From positions 1 through 40,723 of the forward strand of contig JAUHWP010000015.1 in assembly GCA_030424645.1 (NCBI GenBank): 40,723 bases of DNA. Direction: 5' to 3'. Numbering within the stretch: the stretch's first letter is position 1; every line of letters starts with the position of its first letter. The notes beneath the pieces are model-generated. The model saw only the letters and a list, made by a program, of their open reading frames with translations. It searched no databases and was not told the origin of the DNA. Positions 1-9,070 of this stretch are shown here, piece by piece. Position numbers and translations under genes: made by a program. Source of the DNA: Alphaproteobacteria bacterium. GTDB lineage: Bacteria > Pseudomonadota > Alphaproteobacteria > Rhodobacterales > Rhodobacteraceae.

Positions 1-1018
1 CCCGCTGACCACGGCCCGAGATCTCCTCGTCGGAACCTCGCCAGACATAGTTGCCCTCCGCATCGACGGTGATGGTCTCCGTGTCGCCAAGTTCCGCTGT
101 TTCACCTGCCGTGTAGGCATCAATGGCGCGGGAGGACGTTCCCCAAACCGCAATCGTGCCCTGCGCGCCCTCGGCCTCGAAGGTTTCGGTAAGGATCGAC
201 AGGGCGTTCGGCGCGGTGAAGCATCCCGCCGAGCAGCATTCGCTTTCCTTGGCGTGGGTGGGGTGCGGCGCGCTGTCGGTGCCGAGGAAATAGCGCGGAT
301 CGCCGGATATGGCCGCAGCCATCAACGCCTCGCGGTGTTCGCGGCGCTTCAGGATCGGCAGGCAGTAGTAATGCGGGCGCATGCCACCGACCAGCATGTC
401 GTTGCGGTCAAGGATCAGGTGCTGGACGGTGATGGTCGCGCCCAATTTCGTCTCGTTCGCCTTGACGTAATCGGCGCCATCCTTGGTGGTGATATGCTCC
501 ATCACCACGCGCAGGTCCGGGGTTGCGCGGCGGATCGGGTCAAGCACGCGGTCAATGAACACGGCCTCGCGGTCGAAGATGTCGATGTCCCGGTCGGTGA
601 CTTCCCCATGCACGCAAAGCGGCAAACCGATCTCGGCCATCTTTTCCAGCACCGGGCGGACGCGGTCGAAATCCTGCACGCCCGAGGCGGAATTGGTGGT
701 GGCTCCGGCAGGATAGAGTTTCACCGCCTTGACCAGGCCGCTGGACGCGGCGGTGGCGACATCTTCGGGGTCGGTGTCCTCGGTCAGGTAGAGCGTCATC
801 AGCGGCTCGAACCGCATGTCACCTGGCAGGGCCGCCATGATACGGTCGCGATAGGCGGCGGCATCGGCGCGTGTCACCACCGGCGGAACAAGGTTCGGCA
901 TGATGATGGCGCGGGCGAAATGGCGTGCGGTTTCGGGCAGGACGGCTTCAAGCATCGCGCCATCGCGCAGATGCAGGTGCCAGTCATCGGGGCGGCGGAG
1001 TGTCAGTGTCTGGGTCAT
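1..1018 (-). CDS. pyrC: dihydroorotase, class II (truncated at left window edge)
   Basis: Minus-strand translation from ATG at 1016-1018 reads [47 protein letters not shown]...; this is the characteristic DWHLHLRDG metal-binding start of PyrC. Absent from the ORF track because the ORF has no stop inside the window. Confidence 0.95.
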   Translation of the reverse strand, partial: MTQTLTLRRPDDWHLHLRDGAMLEAVLPETARHFARAIIMPNLVPPVVTRADAAAYRDRIMAALPGDMRFEPLMTLYLTEDTDPEDVATAASSGLVKAVKLYPAGATTNSASGVQDFDRVRPVLEKMAEIGLPLCVHGEVTDRDIDIFDREAVFIDRVLDPIRRATPDLRVVMEHITTKDGADYVKANETKLGATITVQHLILDRNDMLVGGMRPHYYCLPILKRREHREALMAAAISGDPRYFLGTDSAPHPTHAKESECCSAGCFTAPNALSILTETFEAEGAQGTIAVWGTSSRAIDAYTAGETAELGDTETITVDAEGNYVWRGSDEEISGRGQR

Positions 1019-1127
1019 CGGCACAGGGCATAGCGCAGCAACCGTTGTCGTGCCAGATGATTCGAGCCTCTACCGCTCGCAAATCAAGGTGGTCGGTCGG
1101 GGTTTTCTGTCAGGCCCCCGATACCGG

Positions 1128-2078
1128 TCAGCTTTCGCAGTTCTTGTCCGTCAGGACGCGTTCGGCGCGTTCCAACGCCTGTTGAAACCGTGGTGCGTGC
1201 TGGTTCGATGCCACGGATGCGGCCAGCCAGGTGATCAACACCGGTCCCCCGCGTTCTTCTGCGCGTGACAGCAACCTGCGCAGATAGGGGCGATAGGTTC
1301 GTCGGGCGCGCAAAGCGCGATAACACCCCTGCCGGGTCAGGGCGTCGGTCGCGGCAAGTTCAATCAGCTCTTGCGTGACACCCATGTTGAACAGCGATCG
1401 CGCCAGGGTCCCCCCAAAATGCCGACAGTGAACATGATGGACGTGGTCGCCCTTGAACATGTCGGCATGAACCGTGTCTTCGGTGATCGCAGGGTCGAAC
1501 AGCAGGAACACATCCTGTGCCACCTCAACCATATCGGGGGCAAAGTGATAGCGATCTGTGAAATCGCGCCGCCGTGCCTTGGGAAAGCGGCGGTCGAAGG
1601 CGGCGCGTTCGGGATCAAGGGTGGCCTGGGGCTGCACGGCGATCACGGTCACGTCTGGTGCAACGACTGAAAATGCCGCTGCCGCGTAGCCGCACATGCC
1701 CGCGCCGTAAAACACGACCTTGTCGAATTCTTCAAAGAAACCGTCTTCGATCAACCGGTCGAAATAACCGTATACGAAGCGATCGCGAAACCAGCTTTCG
1801 CTATGTGCCAAGACGCACAGGTTAGACCAGCCATTCTGCCGCGTAAGAGCCCAGCCCGCCGGTTCCTGCAAAGGCGAGTTGTTGCGAATGTCCCGGATCG
1901 TTTCGAACGTGACCAGAAGGGTTCTTCCCTCGTCCGTCAGAACGACCGAATGATCCGGGCCGAGCGGTTCATAATATCCGCGCTCTTCCCCAAGCTCTTC
2001 CAGCTGCGACAGCCATGCTTCGTCAGATGTGTCTTCGCGACAGGGACTTGTCTCATCCGCTGACAGGTCGTCCTGCAT
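1128..2078 (-). CDS. conserved hypothetical protein, possibly alpha/beta-hydrolase-like
   Basis: 316-aa ORF with coherent composition (VVFYGAGMCGYAAAAFSVVAPDVTVIAVQPQATLDP). No catalytic motif I can assign with confidence. Confidence 0.7.
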   Translation of the reverse strand: MQDDLSADETSPCREDTSDEAWLSQLEELGEERGYYEPLGPDHSVVLTDEGRTLLVTFETIRDIRNNSPLQEPAGWALTRQNGWSNLCVLAHSESWFRDRFVYGYFDRLIEDGFFEEFDKVVFYGAGMCGYAAAAFSVVAPDVTVIAVQPQATLDPERAAFDRRFPKARRRDFTDRYHFAPDMVEVAQDVFLLFDPAITEDTVHADMFKGDHVHHVHCRHFGGTLARSLFNMGVTQELIELAATDALTRQGCYRALRARRTYRPYLRRLLSRAEERGGPVLITWLAASVASNQHAPRFQQALERAERVLTDKNCES

Positions 2079-2209
2079 CGCTCATACCTCGGTAATCGTT
2101 ATTCCACCCGCCACGTTCTTTCGGGGTGAAAGCGGGCAGATTTTGGCGCGCAATGCGGCAAAACAAAGAAGACTGACGCCGGTGGCTGCGCATTGTTTCC
2201 GGTCGAATT

Positions 2210-3256
2210 TTAATCGCCAGATCTGTGCGGTATTTGCGCAAAATCATAGATTCTTTGCGCGTCTGTTATGGGAATCGGGCGGGCAGGCGGGGTCATCAGA
2301 AGCCGACCGAACAGGGCGCGGTTGGCTTCGTCCTGCATCAACACGCGAAAGCGCTGTTTTCGCCAGTCGACTGCCGCGCCGTGCAGGTTCGCCAGGGTGG
2401 GGTCGGACATGAGTTTGGCAAGCGTGGCTTGCCGTGGGGCGTCCGTCTGGCGGATCGAGACATCTTCGACCTCGCTCCAGTTGCGTTCACACCAGTAATC
2501 CATGCCGATGGCGCGGCCGGATCGGTTCACGCGTCCCCGGTCGCATTTCAGGATGAAGCTTTCCATCGCGCCCAGGGGATAGTGGTTCAGTTGAACCAGC
2601 CCGTAGTTCGGGCGGTTGAAGGGCGAAAAGATCTGTCCGCGCTGGTATCTCTGCTCCAGTGCGCGTCCGTTTCCGTCAAACCACCGCGTGGCGTCGACAA
2701 GGCCATCGACCGGCGACCGGGGGCGGTGCACCCCCAGCTTTCGATAGGCGCCGTGATTGCGATACAGCGTTTTGAACATGAACGCGCGCCAGGGCCATGT
2801 CATGACCTCGGGCGCGGCGCGGGTGAATTGCCGGGTGATGGGCCGGTCGTGATAGTCGACCACGCCGCCATTGCCGAAAAGCCGCCAAGTCATCGTGATC
2901 GCGTCTGCGTCGGGCAGGGCCGAGAGCAGGGCGCCGAGCGTATGATCGCCTGTGTGGATGTTCACGAACTCGTCCACGTCCAGGGCCATCAGCCAGTCGG
3001 CGTCGCGCACCAGCGGGTGCTTGTCGGCGGTCTTGAACCCGGTCCATTGAATGCCACCCTGGTCATATGGGCCGTCATTGCGCAGATGGGTCAGATGTCC
3101 CATCTGCTGCAATCGGTCGAGCATGACATCCGTGCCATCCGCGCAATCGTTGGAAAGGACCAGGAAATCGGTGAACCCGACGCCCTTGTGATGGGCGAGC
3201 CATTCCAGCAGGAACGCGGCTTCGTTTTTCACGCAAGTGACGGCAGTGATGCGCAT
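2210..3256 (-). CDS. glycosyltransferase family 2-like protein
   Basis: 348 aa; N-terminus MRITAVTCVKNEAAFLLEWLAHHKGVGFTDFLVLSNDCADGT and the metal-site-like DWLMALDVDEF are typical of GT2-like proteins. Confidence 0.85.
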   Translation of the reverse strand: MRITAVTCVKNEAAFLLEWLAHHKGVGFTDFLVLSNDCADGTDVMLDRLQQMGHLTHLRNDGPYDQGGIQWTGFKTADKHPLVRDADWLMALDVDEFVNIHTGDHTLGALLSALPDADAITMTWRLFGNGGVVDYHDRPITRQFTRAAPEVMTWPWRAFMFKTLYRNHGAYRKLGVHRPRSPVDGLVDATRWFDGNGRALEQRYQRGQIFSPFNRPNYGLVQLNHYPLGAMESFILKCDRGRVNRSGRAIGMDYWCERNWSEVEDVSIRQTDAPRQATLAKLMSDPTLANLHGAAVDWRKQRFRVLMQDEANRALFGRLLMTPPARPIPITDAQRIYDFAQIPHRSGD

Positions 3257-3636
3257 TATGGGGTCACACTCGGCCGATTACGGGGCTGGGCAGCCGCGGG
3301 TTTTCGTTCTGTAACATAGGCTTAGCTGCTCTTGCTTGGTGTTGTGGCGGGGTGTCACCGACTTTGGCAGACGCGGCAAAACCCGTCAACGGCGTGTCCG
3401 CGACGGGCGCGCGCCTATCGCGATGGTAGAGTTTACGCAACGGAAAGCCTTATTTCCTTGCCTCAACCGATGCGCGGGTGTCATTTATCGCCGAACCTTT
3501 TTCGTGGAATCAGCCAGGGTCGCCGTTTGTTTCAAACCGCGATTGGGGGCTGACGCGGACGGGGTTCAGGAAGCGATGCGGCTGCTTGCGCTGCGGATGC
3601 GAACCGATTTGTATTGTAAACGGTATACTCCATAAC

Positions 3637-3665
3637 GGGCCGCCTGATTGCCAGGCGGTCCTTTT
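3637..3665 (+). terminator. candidate rho-independent terminator
   Basis: GGCCGCCTG-attgc-CAGGCGGTCC followed by TTTT; T-tract on the + strand. Confidence 0.55.
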
Positions 3666-3697
3666 ACGTTTTGCGGTTGCATCCCGGCGACGCCCGG

Positions 3698-4318
3698 CTA
3701 TGCGCTGTCGCGTGGCGGTTTCAGATGCAGGACCAGCAAGCGCGCCATCAGGATGGTGGCAAAGCCAAGCGCGGCGGCCAATGTTTCGCCCAGATAGGTC
3801 AGCATGAGCAGATAGACCGCACCGCCCAGAAGCGACAGCGTGGCATAGAGATCCTCTTTCAGCAGGCTGGGGGTCATGTTGCACAGAAGGTCGCGGATCA
3901 TGCCGCCCGCCGTGCCGGTGACGCAGCCGATGACGATGGCCAGAATGGGGGATATCCCCGTATCCAGCGCCACCTGGACCCCGGTTAGCGTGAACAGCGC
4001 CAACCCGATTGCATCGAGTTGCATCAGCACCTTCAGCCTGCGCCCGTTGCCCGATGACATCCGTGTTGCGAGGGCGAAGCTGATCAGGGCAACCGGCACC
4101 GCCACGGCAAGATAGCGGGTGTCGGTGATCCAGAACACCGGCGTCAGCCCCAGGAACAGGTCGCGCAAGGTGCCGCCGCCCATGGCCGTGGCAATTGCCA
4201 GAACCGTGGCGCCGAACGGGTCCATGTGAACCCGGTGCGCCTGGATCGCCGCCGAGGCCGCCATGACCGACGTTGCCAACAGCGACAGCGGGACGAACAG
4301 AAAGGACAATGTTTCCAT
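3698..4318 (-). CDS. trimeric intracellular cation channel (TRIC/UPF0126) family membrane protein
   Basis: 206 aa, multiple TM segments, GATVLAIATAMGGGTLRDLFLG and ATAGGMIRDLLCN style repeats typical of UPF0126. Confidence 0.9.
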   Translation of the reverse strand: METLSFLFVPLSLLATSVMAASAAIQAHRVHMDPFGATVLAIATAMGGGTLRDLFLGLTPVFWITDTRYLAVAVPVALISFALATRMSSGNGRRLKVLMQLDAIGLALFTLTGVQVALDTGISPILAIVIGCVTGTAGGMIRDLLCNMTPSLLKEDLYATLSLLGGAVYLLMLTYLGETLAAALGFATILMARLLVLHLKPPRDSA

Positions 4319-4411
4319 GGGGCACCCTATGCGGCGGGAAGAAAGGTAAGAAGCGGTGGTCTTTGGCGGCGTGCTACGACACGTGTTTACCGTGACGGAC
4401 GAAGAAAACGA

Positions 4412-5311
4412 TCACTTGTCGGGCGGGCGCGACAGAAACTGGGCCAGCGTGTCGAAAACCAGCCGGATGCGGGGACTGGTGTGCAGGTCGCGATGGGTGA
4501 TCAGCCAGACCGGGAAGACAACAGGGGCCATGTCGGGCAGCAGCCGTTCGACCCCCGGTGTGGCATCGCCGACATTGGCGGACATGAAGGCAATGCCAAG
4601 CCCGTGCCGTATGTATTCCCACGCGACCACGCCGCTGTTCGATCCGATGTGAAAGTTCTGCGCGGTGACGTTGATGCCCAGCGGGGCAAGATAGCTGATC
4701 ATTTCCTCGGTCGAACCGAAATTCACGAAATCATGCCGCGACAGATCGGTCATGGAGGTCGGGCGCCCGCGCCGGTCGAGGTAAGAGGTCGCCGCGTAGA
4801 GATGGGCCTCGGCCTCGTCGACCAACCGGGCATAAAGCTCGGGCTGGGCGGGGCGGACATGACGGATTGCAATATCCGCTTCGCGCCGCTGGATGTCCCG
4901 GATATCGTTGGCGGCCACAATCTCGACTTCGAGCCGGGGGGCAATATCGCGCAGCTGTTGCAGCACCGGGGGCAGGATATGCGCGGCAAACACATCCGAT
5001 GCGGTGATGCGCACCTTGCCTTCAATGGTCTGCGTTTGCCCGGCGGCGACAAGTGAAACCTGCACCGCGGCCTCGGCCATCTTGTGCACATGTTTCAGCA
5101 TCGCACGCCCCGACGGGGTCAGCACCAGCCCGCGTCCGACCCGTTCGAACAGGGCAAGGCCCAGCCTGTCCTCAAGTGCGGCCACCTGCCGCCCGACGGT
5201 CGGCTGTGTCTGCCCCAGAACGCGGGCGGCGGCGGAGAGCGATCCTTCATCGGCCGTGGCCATGAAGGCGCGGACCTGGTTCCAGTCGAATGAAATTGCG
5301 TCCCAATTCAT
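4412..5311 (-). CDS. LysR family transcriptional regulator
   Basis: 299 aa; N-terminal wHTH FMATADEGSLSAAARVLGQTQPTVGRQVAALEDRLGLALFERVGRGLVLTPSG. Confidence 0.93.
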   Translation of the reverse strand: MNWDAISFDWNQVRAFMATADEGSLSAAARVLGQTQPTVGRQVAALEDRLGLALFERVGRGLVLTPSGRAMLKHVHKMAEAAVQVSLVAAGQTQTIEGKVRITASDVFAAHILPPVLQQLRDIAPRLEVEIVAANDIRDIQRREADIAIRHVRPAQPELYARLVDEAEAHLYAATSYLDRRGRPTSMTDLSRHDFVNFGSTEEMISYLAPLGINVTAQNFHIGSNSGVVAWEYIRHGLGIAFMSANVGDATPGVERLLPDMAPVVFPVWLITHRDLHTSPRIRLVFDTLAQFLSRPPDK

Positions 5312-5395
5312 GCGTATATGTATAGCTATAAGGCAAATTTAGGCAATTCCCCTTGCGCTTACGCATGGATAAACCAGAGCGAAAGGAGAGACACG

Positions 5396-6028
5396 ATGAT
5401 ACAAGCTGCGAAATTCTGGGACGGCATTGCCGTGAAATACGCGAAATCGAAGATCAGGGACCCCGAGGGTTATCACTTCACGCTTGAGCGGACACGGTCC
5501 TATCTTGGCCGTGACGACAAGGTGCTTGAGATCGGCGCCGGCACCGGGTCGACCGCGCTGGAACTGGCGCCTGTTGTCGGCCATATCACGGCCACCGATG
5601 TGTCGCCCGAGATGACGCGGATCGGGAAGGCCAAGGCGGACGAACAGGGGGTGAACAATGTAGAGTTTCGCGTGGCGGACGCGAAGCTCGGCGGTGTCAC
5701 CGGCCGTTATGACGCCATTCTTGCCCATAACGTGCTGCATCTGGTGGAAGACCTGCCGGGGGTGCTGGATCGTGTGCACGAACTGATGGTGCCCGGTGGC
5801 GTGTTCATTTCGAAAACCTTCTGCAAGCCCGCGCGGGGCGGGCCGTGGTTTTATTATGCCATGCGTCTGGCCTTGCCGCTGATGCAGTTGGTCGGCAAGG
5901 CGCCTTATGTGGCGATCATGAGGATCGAAGAGCTTGAGGCGCTGCTGACAGCGCATGGGTTCAAAATCGTCGAAAGCGGAAACTTTCCGGCGAAGGAGTT
6001 GCGGCGTTACATCGTTGCGCGCCGGTGA
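5396..6028 (+). CDS. class I SAM-dependent methyltransferase
   Basis: Motif I VLEIGAGTGSTALEL; start set at ATG 5396 preceded by GGAGAG rather than the longer ORF at 5318. Confidence 0.9.
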   Translation: MIQAAKFWDGIAVKYAKSKIRDPEGYHFTLERTRSYLGRDDKVLEIGAGTGSTALELAPVVGHITATDVSPEMTRIGKAKADEQGVNNVEFRVADAKLGGVTGRYDAILAHNVLHLVEDLPGVLDRVHELMVPGGVFISKTFCKPARGGPWFYYAMRLALPLMQLVGKAPYVAIMRIEELEALLTAHGFKIVESGNFPAKELRRYIVARR

Positions 6029-6062
6029 CGGAATTTGGGTGCAACCCGTTGCCCGAAACGCA

Positions 6063-6089
6063 AAACGCCTCGCTGATGCGAGGCGCTTT
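6063..6089. terminator. rho-independent terminator between convergent genes
   Basis: AAAACGCCTCGC-tgat-GCGAGGCGCTTT hairpin with A/T flanks on both sides. Confidence 0.75.
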
Positions 6090-6107
6090 CTGTCCTGACC
6101 GGTCCGC

Positions 6108-6653
6108 TTACTTGGTTTGCGGGCCGATCATCATCACCATCTGGCGGCCTTCCATCTTCGGCATGTTCTCTACCTTGCCGACTTCCTTGATGTCTTCGGC
6201 GACCCGCTCAAGCAGTTCGCGACCAAGATTCTGGTGTGCCATCTCGCGCCCACGGAAACGCAGGGTCACTTTGACCTTGTCGCCGTTCTCAAGGAACTTG
6301 AACACGTTCCGCATCTTGACGTCATAGTCATGCGTGTCGGTATTCGGGCGGAACTTGACCTCTTTGACGTCGATGGTCTTTTGCTTCTTGCGCGCTTCGC
6401 TTTCCCGCTTCTGCTGTTCATATTTGAACTTGCCGAAATCCATGATCTTGCAGACCGGCGGCGTGGCATTGGGCGAGATTTCCACCAGGTCAAGGCCGGC
6501 TTCTTCAGCCATCGCCATGGCTTGCGCAGGCGTAACGACGCCGACGTTTTCACCTTCGGCGCCAATCAATCGAATTTCAGTGGCCTTGATGCGTTCATTG
6601 ACGCGGGGGCCGGTGTCGCGCGTGGGTGGCGCGTTGTGAGGTCTGCGGGCTAT
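6108..6653 (-). CDS. infC: translation initiation factor IF-3
   Basis: Reads [79 protein letters not shown]...; conserved N-terminus requires a start at ATA (6651-6653), with AGAAGGA 8 nt upstream. The ORF track truncates it to an internal TTG at 6569. Confidence 0.95.
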   Translation of the reverse strand: MARRPHNAPPTRDTGPRVNERIKATEIRLIGAEGENVGVVTPAQAMAMAEEAGLDLVEISPNATPPVCKIMDFGKFKYEQQKRESEARKKQKTIDVKEVKFRPNTDTHDYDVKMRNVFKFLENGDKVKVTLRFRGREMAHQNLGRELLERVAEDIKEVGKVENMPKMEGRQMVMMIGPQTK

Positions 6654-6953
6654 TGTGCCATTCCTTCTGACGTTTCAGTATTCTTCGGATGCGGAAGGTA
6701 AGGCCCATGCGGGCGTGTTTCAACCCGATAAAGCAATTTGACCGCTAATGTTTCGGGGCGGTGGTGATTTGACATCTGTGGCGGTTCGATTCGGCCTGTC
6801 CGGTTGGATTTACGCGGTTTTTTCCGCTGCATTGGCGTATTGACGCGCATTGTGGGAAACTCCCCTTGCGCTTGACGGGGTTAGACCTCACATCGTGATT
6901 GGATGCTGCGCAAATCTGCGTGGCGCATGTACAGACAAGTTGAGGATGTCGAC

Positions 6954-7649
6954 ATGAAGAATACTCTGATCGCCGCAGCCATCGTGGTCGTCGCTGCCGT
7001 GGGTGGCTATATCTGGTACAACAACAACCAGGCCAAGATGATGGCCGAGGAAGCCGCGGCCGAGGCGGCAGCCGAAGCGCAGGCCGCAGAAGACGCCGCA
7101 GCCGAAGCCGCCGCGCAAGCCGAGGCCGAGGCCAAGGCGGCTGCCGATGCCGCCGCGGAAGAGGCCGCCGCCGCCGAAGCCGCCGCCCGGGAAGCTGCGG
7201 AAAACGCCGCTGACGAGGCTGCCGCCGCTGCGGAAGCTGCCGGCGAAGCTGCCCAGGACGCCGCCGATGCCGCTGGCGAGGCCGTTCAGGACGCCGCCGA
7301 TGCCGTGGGTGACACCCTGAACCAGGCTGGCGAAGCAGTCAGCGATGCCGTCGAAGGTGCCATTGATTCCGTGACCGGTGGTGCAAACGATGCCGCTGAC
7401 ACCACAACCCCGGATGCAGCCGCTGACGGGGCCGCAGATGCGAACGCAGACACCGCTGCTGATGCAGCCACGCCCGACGCGCTGACCGCGCAAGGCTTTG
7501 ATGCCGCGCAGGTGAACGAGATGATTGACAACTCGTCGCTGGGCGAAGCCGAGAAAGCCGGTCTGAAAGCTGCCGTCGAAGCTGCTGCGAACAACCCGGC
7601 ACTGGTGGAAGCCGCAATCAACCAGGTGAAAGCCGCGCTGGGCATGTAA
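6954..7649 (+). CDS. membrane-anchored alanine-rich repeat protein
   Basis: MKNTLIAAAIVVVAAVGGYIWYNNN TM anchor, long Ala/Glu/Asp repeat region, compact C-terminal segment; followed by a strong terminator. Confidence 0.85.
   Translation: MKNTLIAAAIVVVAAVGGYIWYNNNQAKMMAEEAAAEAAAEAQAAEDAAAEAAAQAEAEAKAAADAAAEEAAAAEAAAREAAENAADEAAAAAEAAGEAAQDAADAAGEAVQDAADAVGDTLNQAGEAVSDAVEGAIDSVTGGANDAADTTTPDAAADGAADANADTAADAATPDALTAQGFDAAQVNEMIDNSSLGEAEKAGLKAAVEAAANNPALVEAAINQVKAALGM
7254..7319 (+). repeat. two-unit 33-bp in-frame tandem repeat (11 aa period)
   Basis: CAGGACGCCGCCGATGCCG... recurs with 33-bp spacing, encoding QDAADAAGEAV / QDAADAVGDTL. Confidence 0.7.
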
Positions 7650-7671
7650 GCCTGCAGGTTTGTAATGCGAA

Positions 7672-7704
7672 GCGCCGCGCGGATAACCGCGCGGCGCTTT
7701 TTTT
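7672..7704 (+). terminator. rho-independent terminator
   Basis: GCGCCGCGCGG-ataa-CCGCGCGGCGC followed by TTTTTTT. Confidence 0.92.
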
Positions 7705-7736
7705 GGCCGGGTATTTCAGATCAAATCGTCTGGGCG

Positions 7737-8591
7737 TTACTCCAGAAACGCCTTTTCAACCACGTATTGCGCGGGTTTCGAATTGGCGCCTTCCTCAAGC
7801 CCTGCTTCTTCCAGAAGCTCCTTGAGCTCAAGGTTGAAGGGCAGGTTGCCGCAGATCATCGCACGGTCGTTTTGGGGGCAAAGCGGGTCGATGCCCAGAT
7901 CTTCAAAGACCTCGCCCGAGCGGATCAGGTCGGTGATGCGGCCCATCTTCGGGCTCTCTTCGCGGGTGGTGGTCGGGTAATACTTGATCTTCTTCCAGAA
8001 GCCTTCGCCGATCACCTCGTTCAGAAGCTCATCGTCCTTCAGCGCCTCGATCAGGTTGGCGCCATAGGTCAGTTCGCCCACTTCGCGGCAGGTATGGGTG
8101 ATGATCACCTCGTCGTAATCCTCATAGGTCTGCGGCTCGCGCAGCAGGGATGCGAAGGGCGCAAAGCCGGTGCCGGTGGCAAAGAACCAGATGCGCTTGC
8201 CGGGCAGAAGTGCGTCATGCACCAAGGTGCCGACGGGTTTCGGGCGCAGGATGATCTGATCGCCCGGCTTGATGTGCTGCAATTTCGAGGTCAGGGGGCC
8301 GTCCGGCACCTTGATCGAATAAAACTCCAGTTCTTCATCCCATGACGGGCTGGCAATCGAATAGGCGCGCAGAAGCGGCTTCTGCTTGCCGGTCTTGGGG
8401 TCCGCGTCGCCCATCAGCCCGATCATCACGAACTCGCCCGAGCGGAAGCGCAGGGTTTGCGGCCGCGTGCAGCGGAACCGGAACAGGCGGTCAGTGTAAT
8501 GTTCGACCTCGGTCACGGTCTGCGCATCGGGCAGGGTGGGCACGGGTTTCACTTTGGTTTCAGCATCCATAACGGGCGTCACTTCATTCAT
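7737..8591 (-). CDS. fpr: ferredoxin--NADP+ reductase
   Basis: FRFRCTRPQTLRFRSGEFVMIGL, LLRAYSIASPSW, GTGFAPFASLLRE; FNR-family FAD and NADP motifs. Start codon among several M residues is uncertain. Confidence 0.9.
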   Translation of the reverse strand: MNEVTPVMDAETKVKPVPTLPDAQTVTEVEHYTDRLFRFRCTRPQTLRFRSGEFVMIGLMGDADPKTGKQKPLLRAYSIASPSWDEELEFYSIKVPDGPLTSKLQHIKPGDQIILRPKPVGTLVHDALLPGKRIWFFATGTGFAPFASLLREPQTYEDYDEVIITHTCREVGELTYGANLIEALKDDELLNEVIGEGFWKKIKYYPTTTREESPKMGRITDLIRSGEVFEDLGIDPLCPQNDRAMICGNLPFNLELKELLEEAGLEEGANSKPAQYVVEKAFLE

Positions 8592-8659
8592 GTGCATCAA
8601 CGGGGCACACGGCCCCGCCCTTTTCTGTCTGCGTATATAAGGAGGATGTGAGGAAGGGT

Positions 8660-9070
8660 CTAGCCGGTCAGGCGCGACCGATAGTCATAGGCTTGCCAGT
8701 CCGCACGGAACTGCCATTCGCGTTCCGGCTGGCGCAGGGACAGGTCTTCGCTGATTTCGACCTCGTCAAAGCCCGACCGCCGCGCCATGGCATATTGGTC
8801 GGAAATGACATGACCATGGGCGCGCAACCGGCCTTTGTAGCCCAACAGGCGCAGCTGCCGACCCAAGGTGAAGCCGCGCCCATCGGCAAAGGATGGAAAG
8901 TCGACACGGATCATGTCGACCCCGATCATCAATTGCGCCAGGGCGGCCGGGTCCGTGTCGGATGCCAGGTGCAGCCCGCGCGTATCATTGGCGGCCCGTT
9001 CATCGGGTGCGGCAAAGCCGGTGTCCCAGTTATCATGGGCAAAGCCCGTATCGGTGACGATCACAGTCAT
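8660..9070 (-). CDS. DUF934 domain protein (sulfite reduction-associated)
   Basis: 136 aa MTVIVTDTGFAHDNW...; position directly downstream of cysH matches established DUF934 context. Longer ORF to 9286 overlaps cysH and is rejected. Confidence 0.85.
   Translation of the reverse strand: MTVIVTDTGFAHDNWDTGFAAPDERAANDTRGLHLASDTDPAALAQLMIGVDMIRVDFPSFADGRGFTLGRQLRLLGYKGRLRAHGHVISDQYAMARRSGFDEVEISEDLSLRQPEREWQFRADWQAYDYRSRLTG

Noticed and set aside
6650-6850. 66-aa ORF upstream of infC as a conserved gene
   Set aside because: Sequence MRVNTPMQRKKPRKSNRTGRIEPPQ... has no recognisable domain; kept only as part of the infC start-site observation.
7050-7330. Repetitive GCC/GAA-rich DNA as a possible CRISPR or satellite
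   Set aside because: Repeats are in-frame codon repeats of an Ala-rich protein, with no unique spacers and no cas genes.
6888-7493. Gly-rich 201-aa minus-strand ORF
   Set aside because: Exact antisense of the Ala-rich gene; Ala codons GCC/GCG read as Gly/Arg/Ser on the other strand, a codon-composition shadow.
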